DNA from: Prolixibacteraceae bacterium | GTDB taxonomy: Bacteria > Bacteroidota > Bacteroidia > Bacteroidales > Prolixibacteraceae | DNA length: 22,766 nt | NCBI GenBank assembly: GCA_016930735.1 | Contig: JAFGGF010000304.1 | Location: forward strand, 1-22,766 | Direction: 5' to 3' | Shown: positions 1 through 7,640 of the stretch, piece by piece | How the letters are laid out: every line of letters starts with the position of its first letter | How positions within the stretch are numbered: the stretch's first letter is position 1 | The notes under the pieces: model-generated | The model's database searches: none | Seen by the model: only the letters and a program-made list of their open reading frames with translations | Told to the model about the DNA's origin: nothing | Position numbers and translations under genes: made by a program

Positions 1-69
1 ATAGCGGTGTAAAAACCGGATAAGATAAAAATTCATCCTGAATATTTAAATATATAAATTTCAGAATTC

Positions 70-102
70 AGTGTAAAGAAAATACGTAATTCAAAGTGTA
101 AA
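70..102 (+). repeat. Paired AGTGTAAA direct repeats upstream of gltX
   Basis: The octamer AGTGTAAA occurs at 70-77 and again at 95-102, 25 nt apart. The second copy directly abuts the TTG (-33 type) element of the proposed gltX promoter. Its placement suits a regulator site, but no regulator can be named. A looser GTGTAAAAA lies near position 7. The same octamer appears as another pair on the other strand at 7301-7345. Confidence 0.35.
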
Positions 103-134
103 TTGTTTAAAAGGGAGTTTTTCATTTATCTTTG
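103..134 (+). promoter_or_regulatory. Bacteroidota-type promoter of gltX
   Basis: TTG at 103-105 and TATCTTTG at 127-134 match the -33 TTG and -7 TAnnTTTG elements of the Bacteroidota primary sigma factor, separated by 21 nt. Transcription would begin near 140 and give a leader of about 15 nt before the ATG at 155. No Shine-Dalgarno sequence is visible, as is usual in this phylum. Confidence 0.65.
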
Positions 135-154
135 CAGCGAAAATTTTTATCGAA

Positions 155-1681
155 ATGAGTGAAAGAAAAGTACGTGTACGTTTTGCGCCCAGCCCAACCG
201 GACCTTTACATATTGGTGGTTTAAGGACAGCTTTATTCAATTATTTACATGCCCGGAAAAATAACGGAACTTTTATCCTTCGTATTGAGGATACCGACCA
301 GAACCGTTATGTTAAAGAGGCTGAAGATTATATCATTAAAAGTCTTGATTGGTGCGGATTAACACCTGACGAGGGACCCGGGATAGGAGGAGAATTTGAA
401 CCTTACCGCCAAAGTGAACGGAAGGCTATGTATAAAGAATATTCTGACAAACTCATAGCTGACGGCTGGGCTTATTTTGCTTTTGATACTCCCGAAGAAC
501 TGGATAAACTCAGAACGGAAGCAGAGCAAAACAAACAGGTTTTTGCCTACGGAACTGAAACACGCGGAAAATTAAACAATTCACTCACTGCTTCAGAAAA
601 AGAAACACAGGAAAAAATAAACTCAGGAGAACCTTATGTAGTCCGGTTTAAAATGCCTGAAAACACTGATGTTACAGAAACGGATATTGTCAGAGGGAAA
701 GTTACATTCAATACAAGTCAGTTGGACGATAAAGTTATTTTCAAATCGGATGGGATGCCAACCTACCACCTGGCCAATGTTGTTGATGACCACCTGATGA
801 AAATAACCCATGTGATCAGGGGTGAAGAATGGTTGCCGTCGTTGCCTCTACATGTTTTATTATACAGGGCTTTGGGTTGGGAAGATACCAAACCTCAGTT
901 TGCGCATATGCCACTAACTTTAAAACCTCAGGGCAAGGGAAAACTAAGCAAACGCGACGGTGATAAAATGGGATTTCCTGTTTTTCCGCTTCCCTGGAAA
1001 GATCCGCAAACCGGACAGATTTCAAGAAGTTATAAGGAAGACGGTTATTTCCCTGAAGCATTTATTAACATGCTGGCATTTCTGGGCTGGAACCCGGGAA
1101 CTGAACAGGAATTTTTTACAAAAGAAGAATTAATTGAAGCATTTTCGCTGGAAAGGATAGTAAAAGCAGGCTCCCGATTTGACCCGGAAAAAGCAAAATG
1201 GTACAACAAACATTATTTCCAGTTAAAACCTGACACTGAACTGGCTGAACTATTTAAACCAATTCTCACCGAAAAAGGAATTGAAGCTTCGAATGAAAAA
1301 ATCGTTAAGGTTATCTCAGAAATTAAAGAAAGGTGTGGTTTTGTTTCTGAAATATGGGAACAGGGAAGCTTCTTTTTTCAGGCACCCACAGAATATGACG
1401 AGCAAACCATTAAAAAACGGTGGAAAGAAGATACCCCTGAAAAACTTTCTGCAATTTCAGGATTATTTGAATCAGTTAATGAGTGGAAAGCTGAAAATAT
1501 CAAAGAAACTTTTTCTGCATTTATGAATGAAAAAGAATGGGGATTCGGCGCCGTAATGAATCCACTCCGGCTTTGCCTTGTTGGAGGTAACATGGGTCCC
1601 GACCTGTTTGTAATTTGTGAAATTCTTGGAAAGGAAGAAACTGTTTCCAGAATTCAGGCAGGGATTAAAAAAATCGTCTGA
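155..1681 (+). CDS. gltX: Glutamate--tRNA ligase (GltX)
   Basis: This is the cytoplasmic class I aminoacyl-tRNA synthetase that charges tRNA-Glu with glutamate using ATP. The protein has 508 residues, a usual length for Bacteroidota GltX. The HIGH-type motif is HIGG at residues 19-22, after the APSPTGPL segment. The KMSKS-type loop is KLSKR at 263-267, followed by an extra segment (about 268-300) rich in Pro, Gly and charged residues, which I know as a Bacteroidota feature. The all-helical anticodon-binding part follows, with LGW near residues 310-312 and a FDPEKAKW segment after it. The ATG at 155 fits the promoter 21 nt upstream. It is the only + strand gene and runs convergently into the permease cluster. 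Its stop codon (1679-1681) lies inside the left arm of the adjacent inverted-repeat element. Confidence 0.97.
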   Translation: MSERKVRVRFAPSPTGPLHIGGLRTALFNYLHARKNNGTFILRIEDTDQNRYVKEAEDYIIKSLDWCGLTPDEGPGIGGEFEPYRQSERKAMYKEYSDKLIADGWAYFAFDTPEELDKLRTEAEQNKQVFAYGTETRGKLNNSLTASEKETQEKINSGEPYVVRFKMPENTDVTETDIVRGKVTFNTSQLDDKVIFKSDGMPTYHLANVVDDHLMKITHVIRGEEWLPSLPLHVLLYRALGWEDTKPQFAHMPLTLKPQGKGKLSKRDGDKMGFPVFPLPWKDPQTGQISRSYKEDGYFPEAFINMLAFLGWNPGTEQEFFTKEELIEAFSLERIVKAGSRFDPEKAKWYNKHYFQLKPDTELAELFKPILTEKGIEASNEKIVKVISEIKERCGFVSEIWEQGSFFFQAPTEYDEQTIKKRWKEDTPEKLSAISGLFESVNEWKAENIKETFSAFMNEKEWGFGAVMNPLRLCLVGGNMGPDLFVICEILGKEETVSRIQAGIKKIV

Positions 1682-1716
1682 AACAGGATTTACCGGATTG
1701 TTGGATTGCCAGGATT
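1677..1716 (+). repeat. Left arm of inverted-repeat element 1
   Basis: Four GGATT boxes start at 1686, 1695, 1703 and 1712 (spacing 9, 8, 9), preceded by TGAA at 1679. The arm overlaps the gltX stop codon at one end and the stop codon of the GxxExxY frame (1715-1717) at the other. Confidence 0.75.
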
Positions 1717-2092
1717 AATGTTTTCTGAATAACCGTTTTACTTCAAGTCTTCTTCCTCCAAAATTTAATAAAAGGCCTTTATCAATCTGATATGCTGTTA
1801 AATAATTGAGTGCTTGTGCAAGATGAACGTCTTCGAGTTCTTTTTGTGCCTATAATTCAACCATCACCTTATCTTCAACAATAAAATCAGCCCTTCGGGT
1901 ACCAACATTTATTCCTTCATAGAAATTTGGCATTTCTTTTTCTCTTTCAAAGTGGATGCTTTCTTTGTCAAGTTCAATTGCCAGACACCTTTGATAAATC
2001 ACTTCCTGAAAACCATTCCCAAGGGTATTATGAATCCTCATAGCACAACCTATAACCTGATAGGTCAGTTCGTCATCAATTTTATCTTTCAT
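1715..2092 (-). pseudogene. GxxExxY family protein, interrupted by an in-frame amber codon
   Basis: The open part gives 80 residues with the family hallmark GFQEVIY (G27, E30, Y33) and the RRADF segment (D69). The frame then meets TAG at 1850-1852. Without any frame change the same frame continues for 44 more codons (AQKELEDVHLAQALNYL and onward to a GLLLNFGGRRLE segment) and ends at TAA 1715-1717. The total of about 125 positions is the normal family length. The family is assigned to the PD-(D/E)XK nuclease-like superfamily; the usual core reads VELKA, so the TAG replaces the lysine of the E-x-K motif (E79-L-stop). One substitution (AAG to TAG) would explain it. Suppression of the stop cannot be excluded. 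The cellular role of this family is not established. Confidence 0.85.
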
Positions 2093-2137
2093 TTTATAGT
2101 ATATTAGGATTAGCTGATTATTCCCTTAAAATTATAA

Positions 2138-2177
2138 AATCCAGCTAATCCTCCAATCCTATTAATCCAGATTCTGA
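2138..2177 (-). repeat. Right arm of inverted-repeat element 1
   Basis: This is the inverted partner of 1677-1716. On the - strand GGATT boxes begin at 2168, 2159, 2151 and 2142, the same 9-8-9 spacing. All 20 box positions agree between the arms, but only 9 of the 20 other positions do. The arm ends 4 nt from the stop codon of the permease gene at 2182. Confidence 0.75.
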
Positions 2178-2181
2178 CGTT

Positions 2182-4530
2182 TTATTCATACCTCAACGAT
2201 TTCACAGGATTCAGATTGGCTGCCTTGATAGCTTCGTAGCTGCTTGAAATAAGAGCAATAATGAATGTAAATGCAATAACGGCGATTATCTCCCAGATTT
2301 CCATATTATATTTATAATACCCTGGTGTTGTATTCTTAAGGATGTATGGAATCGGGACCACAAATAAATTGGCAATAAATAATAACAACAAAAATTCCTT
2401 CACCACAAGTACAAAAATATTTGACGAAGTTGCTCCCTGCACTCTTCTAACACCAATTTCTTTGATCTTTTTCCGGGTTGTATAAGCTACCAAACCAAAC
2501 AATCCCATGCCCGCTATTAAAATTGCCAGAATTGTAAAAAATATAAATGTCCTGCCCACACTCTGCCAAATTTGAACATCCGTCATATCTGCACGGTCGT
2601 CGAAATAACTGATTGTAAAAATGGAATTGGGGAAATTTTCTCTGAACAAATTATCAAGACTGGCAATTGCTGCCTGATTATTTGAACCGTCAAGTTTTAT
2701 AGTGTATTCATTATATTCTTTCAGTTGACCACGATTCTGCAGCATTATAAATGGATCGATGCTGAACATTACCGAATTTGTATGAAAATCTTTAATCACA
2801 CCAATCACAGTATGTAATTCACCGTTTACGATTAATCGTTTGTTTATTGCCGATTCACCTCCGAAAATTTTTGCTCCTGCTTCGTTGATCACACAGGCTT
2901 TCTCATCCGATTTTTGTGTTTCAGAAAAAAACCTTCCCTCTGCCATAGTAAAACCATACGTTTCGAGATATTCGGGGCTGACTTCATTATAATTAAAATT
3001 GATCCAGTCATCAGACGCTGCACCTTCGAGGCTTACTCCCCTGCCCCAGTTTGAGTGGAAAGGGGAATTTTTTGATATCGCCATATTTTCAACTCCCTGA
3101 ATTCTTAATGCCTGCTGCCTTAATTCCCTGAATTCTTTTTGTGTTGAATTATCAGGGATCGAGCAATGAAATAATGCAGATTTATCGAAACCGAGGTTAG
3201 TATTTTTAAGAAACATGGTTTGCCTGTAAATCCAGACTGTTGATGCTATAAGGATTACTGTAAGTGCAAACTGGACTGTAACAAGAGCTTTTAATCCTGA
3301 AATCCGGCCCCTTGTTTTTGCAAGTGGATTACTGCCTTTTAAAATTACCACGGGACGGAACGCAGAAAGCAGGAAAGACGGATAAATTCCTGAAACAAAT
3401 CCGGTAACTAAAGTTGCCCCTAAAACAACAATCACAAAAACAGGATTCGATAAAAAATTCAATGTTAAATTCCTTTCAACAATATTATTAAAGAAGGGTA
3501 AACAAAGCCATGCAACTATTACGGCAAAAATCAGCGATAAAAAAGCAATAAGAATCGATTCTGATAAAAACTGTTTCCGAAGTGAGCCGACACCACTTCC
3601 ATTTACTTTTCTCACACCGATTTCTTTTGCCCTGGAAATAGAAAAAGCTGTTGTGAGATTGGCAAAATTTAAACTTGCAAGAACCAAAATCAACACTCCG
3701 ATTATCGAATAAAAAATAATAACCGCAAGGAGGTCTTTTGTATCATTTGGAGTAAGATGCAATTCACTCATTGGTTTCAGATAGAGGTAACATTTATTTG
3801 ACTCATTGTGTTGGTCGAGCAAGCTTTTTATGTGTGAATTAAACTGATTAACATCAACACCTTCCTGAAGCAAAACATAAGTCCTGAAACTCTTGTTATC
3901 CCACGAAGTCATTTCCCATTTCGGACGCGATGCAATCGATAAAAAATAATCGGGGCGGATATGTGAATCCTCAGGAATATCTTTCATAATCCCGGTAATT
4001 TTAAAAACCCTGTTCTCGTCGTCTTTAATGGTTTTCCCAATTGGATTTTCGAACGGAAAATATTTCTTGGCCAGGCTTTGTGAAAGGATTGCTGCATCAG
4101 GATCGTCCAGTGCATTTTTAGGATTGCCTGTTAAAAGTTCAAATGAAAAAACATCAAAAACTTCTGAAGGAGCATAAAATCCCTGCTCCTCATAATAAGT
4201 CCTATCAGGCGAAGTTGACAGGTAACCTCCCCACACTTCGCGCATAACGATTGCTTCCTCAACTTCGGGATAATTTTCTTTAAGGAAGCCAGCCAACATG
4301 GGGTCGGTTTGAGTAATTCCCTGCCCGCTTCCATCTTTTTCATGTTCCTGAGCCCTGTAAACTTGTTCGAAATTCGAATTGAATCTATCCCAGTTTTTTT
4401 CGTACTGGATATATCTGAAAATTAAAATAAATGTTGCGAGTCCAATGGTTAGGCAAAAAATTTGAATTACGGACAGGAGCCTGTTTCTTTTCAGATTTCT
4501 CCAGGCGGTTATCAGAAAATGTTTAATCAT
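2182..4530 (-). CDS. FtsX/MacB-type ABC transporter permease (paralogue 1)
   Basis: This is an inner-membrane permease of 782 residues built as a tandem duplicate of the MacB unit. TM1 is at about 19-41, the first periplasmic (MacB_PCD-like) domain at about 42-265, TM2-TM4 at about 267-290, 324-346 and 363-391, and TM5 at 413-436. A second periplasmic domain (about 440-658, with GVIKDFH at 577-583) is followed by TM6-TM8 at about 660-684, 705-731 and 745-766. Both halves keep the coupling motif: KEIGVRKVNGSG at 302-313 and KEIGVRRVQGAT at 690-701. The C terminus is NPVKSLRYE. One chain may therefore supply both halves of the transmembrane unit. The tail lacks the NFAYKT..SWW block shared by the five permeases to its right. 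It is the last permease of the array, 217 nt behind its neighbour. The substrate is unknown. Confidence 0.92.
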   Translation of the reverse strand: MIKHFLITAWRNLKRNRLLSVIQIFCLTIGLATFILIFRYIQYEKNWDRFNSNFEQVYRAQEHEKDGSGQGITQTDPMLAGFLKENYPEVEEAIVMREVWGGYLSTSPDRTYYEEQGFYAPSEVFDVFSFELLTGNPKNALDDPDAAILSQSLAKKYFPFENPIGKTIKDDENRVFKITGIMKDIPEDSHIRPDYFLSIASRPKWEMTSWDNKSFRTYVLLQEGVDVNQFNSHIKSLLDQHNESNKCYLYLKPMSELHLTPNDTKDLLAVIIFYSIIGVLILVLASLNFANLTTAFSISRAKEIGVRKVNGSGVGSLRKQFLSESILIAFLSLIFAVIVAWLCLPFFNNIVERNLTLNFLSNPVFVIVVLGATLVTGFVSGIYPSFLLSAFRPVVILKGSNPLAKTRGRISGLKALVTVQFALTVILIASTVWIYRQTMFLKNTNLGFDKSALFHCSIPDNSTQKEFRELRQQALRIQGVENMAISKNSPFHSNWGRGVSLEGAASDDWINFNYNEVSPEYLETYGFTMAEGRFFSETQKSDEKACVINEAGAKIFGGESAINKRLIVNGELHTVIGVIKDFHTNSVMFSIDPFIMLQNRGQLKEYNEYTIKLDGSNNQAAIASLDNLFRENFPNSIFTISYFDDRADMTDVQIWQSVGRTFIFFTILAILIAGMGLFGLVAYTTRKKIKEIGVRRVQGATSSNIFVLVVKEFLLLLFIANLFVVPIPYILKNTTPGYYKYNMEIWEIIAVIAFTFIIALISSSYEAIKAANLNPVKSLRYE

Positions 4531-4695
4531 GGCTTTTTATCTTGATACTTTGTAAAATTGTCCTTTATAAAATGACAAATCAAGTTATTTCTGTGAACAC
4601 TAATTTTTCGTCGATAAAAAGACAATATAATTTTAGAAATGTTGCTCTTTCTATACCTTTAAAATTTCGACTTTTTTCATATTCATTTTTCAACC

Positions 4696-4722
4696 TTTTC
4701 CAGAGTTTGAAACTTTGGGAAA
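4696..4722. repeat. Hairpin repeat behind permease 2 (copy A)
   Basis: TTTTCCAGAG and CTTTGGGAAA form an imperfect stem around a 7-nt loop. The unit resembles the perfect 10-bp hairpin at 11596-11622 in 21 of 27 positions. It lies 25 nt behind the stop codon of the permease gene at 4748, where it could act as a 3' end structure. The rest of the 4531-4747 gap is A+T rich and shows no convincing gene. Confidence 0.5.
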
Positions 4723-4747
4723 TGTAATCACCATAATAAATCAGGAT

Positions 4748-7111
4748 TTACTCGTATCTCAATGCATCGGAAGGGTTGTTTTTTGCAACTTTTAAAACAT
4801 GGTAACTGATTGTCAAAAAAGCAACAAGTGCAACAAAACCGATGGAATACAAAAACTCCCACCAATGCAGGTTATCCTTATAAGCACCCGGTAGCCCTTT
4901 ATATAACATGATTGCAGCGGGGCTGGCTAATATTATAGCAAAAATCAGTAAACCAAGGACTTCTCCCGACAATTGTCCGAAAATACCTGAAACCGAACTT
5001 CCGAGAATTTTACGTACTCCGATTTCTTTCACCCTGCGTTTTGTTGTAAATAATATCAGTCCAAATAAGCCGATGGATGCAATAAAAATTGTTATTACGG
5101 CAAAAAATGCAAAAATACGTTTTAACATCGACCAGTAAGTAATGGCATAGTCAGCCATAATATTAAACTCAAAATCCTTGAATTCAAACGGATCGTTGGG
5201 AGTCAGTGATTCAAACTCACTGCTTACCAGTTGTTTTGCCTTTCTCCCGTTTCCTGGAGTAAACCTCACTGAAATTAAAGATGAACCATTTAATTCATTT
5301 GAATTCAATAACATGATATAGGTTGGGATCGGATTATGAACCGAAAATGCATGAAAATCTTTAACAACTCCAATAACCGGGTATTTCCTTCCATACAGGT
5401 CAATTTTTTTACCGATTGGATCATCCCACCCAAAATTTCTTAAAGCTGTTTCATTGATTATACAACCCTGATTATCGGTTGGAAATTCCCTGGAAAAATT
5501 CCTTCCTTTCACCATTTCCATATTATATGTCGGAATAAAATCATAGTTGACATAGTTACGACTTATCATCTCAAATTGCCCTGGCATAGCACCTTCCCAG
5601 CTAACATATCCGCCAATATTCCCGTTAAACGGGATTGTACTTGAAAATGTGGCATCTACAATTTCAGGATGTTGTAAAAGCCTTTCTTTTATCGATTCAA
5701 AAGAAATCGGGTTGGTAATATTTACTTCAGCAAAAACTATATTATCTTTATCAAAACCCATATTCTTTTTAATCAGAAAATTTACATGATTATAAATTAT
5801 AAGGCTGACAATCAACATAAATAAAGAGATCGAATATTGAGTGACAACCAAAACTTTCCTTAAATCAGTTTTTCTTGTTACACTGATAAATATTTTACCT
5901 TTAAGTACTTTGGCAGGATTAAACGACGCAACAACAAACGCCGGATACATTCCCGCCAGCAATCCGGCAAATAATGCAACTCCGATTATACACAATGGAA
6001 TCAACAGATTATCAAAAACTCCAATAACAAGATGTGTATTAACAATGTTATTCATTACAGGTATTGTCATCTGAGCTACTTCCAGGCCAATCAAAGCAGC
6101 AATTAGAGTTATGAATAATGTTTCTGTTAAAAATTGAAATGCAACTGCCTGTTTTGAATAACCAACCACTTTTTTAATCCCGATTTCAAGAGCACGGCGT
6201 GTTGAAGTTGCAAGTGAAAGGTTTACAAAATTTACACATGAAAGTATCAGCACCAATACTGCCGCCAGTCCTAAAACTGTTAAAGCAATTATCATGTCCA
6301 TCTGGCTGTTTGGTGAAACATGCCATTCCGATATAGGATGCAGATAAGGGGTCGCCTTTTCCATATTTTGTATATGTGCAAAAGTTTTTTCTATTTTCCG
6401 GTTTACCTGATGATAATCAGTTCCTTCGTGAAGCAGGACAAAATTATCGTTGTCAATAGCATTCCAGTCATCTCTGTAATTTGAACGATTGGATGTTACT
6501 TCAAATGTCCGCATAGAAATCAAATATTCTGGCCGTACTGCCGAATTAAAAGGAAGGTTTTCATAAACACCATCAACACGCAATGCAAATTTTTTATTGA
6601 TAATAACCTCCTTCCCTAAAGCACTTTCACCCGGAAAGATTTTATCGGCAACTTCTTTTGATAAAACAATCGTATAGGGTTCGCTTAAAGCATTTGTTTT
6701 ACTTCCCTGTAAAAAGTTGTAGGTGAAAATATTAAATATGCTGCTTTCTGCAAAATAACCCAATTTATCAAAAACCTGTTCTCCGTTTGATTTGGCAAAA
6801 AACAATCCACCTGTTTCACGCATCAGTAAAACCTGTTCAACTTCAGGAATATCTTCCATAACCCGGTAACGAATTGCCGAAGGGCTGTAAGTACAGTAAT
6901 TTGTAACTTCCGAATCTTCCTGACGGGTTTGTACCCTGTAAATCCTGTCGAAATTTTCCTGATACCTGTCCCAGTTAAACTCGTTATAAACAATCAACCC
7001 AAGAAGAATAAATGCAGTAAAACCAACAACCATATTTGCAAGGTTAATTGCAAATGAAACTTTATCTTTGAGTATATATCTGTATGTACTCTTTAAAACC
7101 TGCCAGATCAT
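4748..7111 (-). CDS. FtsX/MacB-type ABC transporter permease (paralogue 2)
   Basis: A 787-residue inner-membrane permease with two FtsX/MacB units. TM1 is at about 19-42, the first periplasmic domain at 43-270, TM2 at 274-300, TM3 at 331-352, TM4 at 367-394 and TM5 at 418-440. The second periplasmic domain spans about 441-662 (GVVKDFH at 581-587), then TM6 at 665-690, TM7 at 713-737 and TM8 at 751-772. Coupling motifs are LEIGIKKVVGYS in the first half (308-319) and KEIGVRKILGSS in the second (695-706), and the C terminus is NPSDALRYE. It is one of the more divergent paralogues, with a tail unlike paralogues 3-7. The ATG at 7111 starts a typical cytosolic N-terminal helix (YRYILKDK). A 529-nt gap separates it from the gene upstream, so it probably has its own promoter, though none of TAnnTTTG type was found. 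Confidence 0.92.
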   Translation of the reverse strand: MIWQVLKSTYRYILKDKVSFAINLANMVVGFTAFILLGLIVYNEFNWDRYQENFDRIYRVQTRQEDSEVTNYCTYSPSAIRYRVMEDIPEVEQVLLMRETGGLFFAKSNGEQVFDKLGYFAESSIFNIFTYNFLQGSKTNALSEPYTIVLSKEVADKIFPGESALGKEVIINKKFALRVDGVYENLPFNSAVRPEYLISMRTFEVTSNRSNYRDDWNAIDNDNFVLLHEGTDYHQVNRKIEKTFAHIQNMEKATPYLHPISEWHVSPNSQMDMIIALTVLGLAAVLVLILSCVNFVNLSLATSTRRALEIGIKKVVGYSKQAVAFQFLTETLFITLIAALIGLEVAQMTIPVMNNIVNTHLVIGVFDNLLIPLCIIGVALFAGLLAGMYPAFVVASFNPAKVLKGKIFISVTRKTDLRKVLVVTQYSISLFMLIVSLIIYNHVNFLIKKNMGFDKDNIVFAEVNITNPISFESIKERLLQHPEIVDATFSSTIPFNGNIGGYVSWEGAMPGQFEMISRNYVNYDFIPTYNMEMVKGRNFSREFPTDNQGCIINETALRNFGWDDPIGKKIDLYGRKYPVIGVVKDFHAFSVHNPIPTYIMLLNSNELNGSSLISVRFTPGNGRKAKQLVSSEFESLTPNDPFEFKDFEFNIMADYAITYWSMLKRIFAFFAVITIFIASIGLFGLILFTTKRRVKEIGVRKILGSSVSGIFGQLSGEVLGLLIFAIILASPAAIMLYKGLPGAYKDNLHWWEFLYSIGFVALVAFLTISYHVLKVAKNNPSDALRYE

Positions 7112-7292
7112 CTTTTTCTTTCTAAATCTTTTTATTAATCATTTTTTTCAACTTGCTTCACCCGATCATTTCTGTCCTTTTTAGATTCCTAATCCTCTTA
7201 AGATTATGGCTCCATATCTTTATAAATACAGGAAAAAATCCAGAGTGCCATTTTACTTTCAATTTAAATGCCCATTCTATAATGATTTGTAA

Positions 7293-7350
7293 GTCAAGTT
7301 TTTACACTAATTGCAAATCTTTGAGTTGTCAATTTTTTTTACACTTAATG
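7293..7350. repeat. Direct repeat pair containing TTTACACT
   Basis: Two related blocks, 7293-7313 and 7328-7350, each run GTCAA, T-run, ACACT, A/T, AATG or similar. Each contains TTTACACT (7301-7308 and 7338-7345), the complement of the AGTGTAAA pair in front of gltX. They lie 180-240 nt upstream of the permease gene starting at 7111. They could be regulator sites; this is weakly supported because the region is A+T rich. Confidence 0.3.
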
Positions 7351-7459
7351 TAAAATAATTTGTCAGGAATTTTGTTGGATTAAAGCATCACCTGAAACTA
7401 CGTTGTGACTTCGGCTCTGTTATAAAAGAAAGTCTAAATTCCGGTTATATAGAATTCTT

Positions 7460-7543
7460 TCACTCATGCCGGAGTGCTTCTATCGGATTACGGGTTGCAG
7501 CTTTCCTCCCTATGAATATCGGGATAGCCAGCTTGGTTTTCAT
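7460..7543 (-). pseudogene. Remnant of a permease C terminus
   Basis: A 27-codon open stretch ends in KAATRNPIEALRHE and a stop codon. This matches the terminal KAATRNPVEALRYE of the other permeases in 12 of 14 residues, with the stop in the same place. Nothing before the tail resembles a permease. Codons differ from the neighbouring genes at many silent positions, so it is an old, divergent paralogue and not a recent duplicate of the gene at 7641. It lies just behind the hairpin repeat that follows that gene. This is a relic of an eighth permease whose body has been lost. Confidence 0.6.
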
Positions 7544-7567
7544 TATTCCTAAATTTAATCTTTTATG

Positions 7568-7640
7568 ACCCCCTCTTTAATTCTCCCCCTATGCAAAGGG
7601 GGAGTGGATTCCGGTGAAACATTACCGGAAGACGAGGAGG
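7568..7640. repeat. Double-hairpin repeat abutting the stop codon of permease 3
   Basis: Two perfect hairpins lie in tandem: CTCCCCCT (7583-7590) with AGGGGGAG (7597-7604) around a 6-nt loop, and TTCCGGT (7609-7615) with ACCGGAA (7624-7630) around 8 nt. Outer arms ACCCCCTC and GAGGAGGT (7 of 8 complementary) enclose both. The unit ends exactly at the stop codon at 7641. It looks like a MITE- or REP-like unit and resembles the C/G-rich arms of the DUF559 element at 20960-21417. It holds no gene. With 7293-7350 and the permease remnant it is all I can see in the 529-nt gap 7112-7640. Confidence 0.6.

Larger units (their letters stand above)
1677..2177. mobile_element. Inverted-repeat element 1 carrying a broken GxxExxY gene
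   Basis: A 501-bp unit is bounded by 40-nt imperfect inverted repeats (1677-1716 and 2138-2177), with 29 of 40 positions matching. It fills the whole gap between the stop codons of gltX and the permease gene at 2182. The only gene inside is a GxxExxY (PD-(D/E)XK-like) gene on the - strand. No transposase is present and no clear target duplication was found beyond a possible CG on both sides. Calling it mobile is inference from the architecture and from the sister element at 11629-12116. Confidence 0.6.

Noticed and set aside
4542..4727. 61-codon open frame on the + strand between permeases 1 and 2
   Set aside because: It has low-complexity A+T-rich codons, no recognisable motif, no promoter, and overlaps the hairpin at 4696-4722.
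7207..7260. Possible sigma-54 promoter upstream of permease 2 (TGGCAC on the - strand)
   Set aside because: The -24 part fits, but no TTGC-like -12 element follows at the required distance.
7153..7353. 66-codon open frame on the + strand in the gap upstream of permease 2
   Set aside because: Composition follows the A+T-rich intergenic DNA, it overlaps the direct repeats at 7293-7350, and there is no family resemblance or initiation signal.
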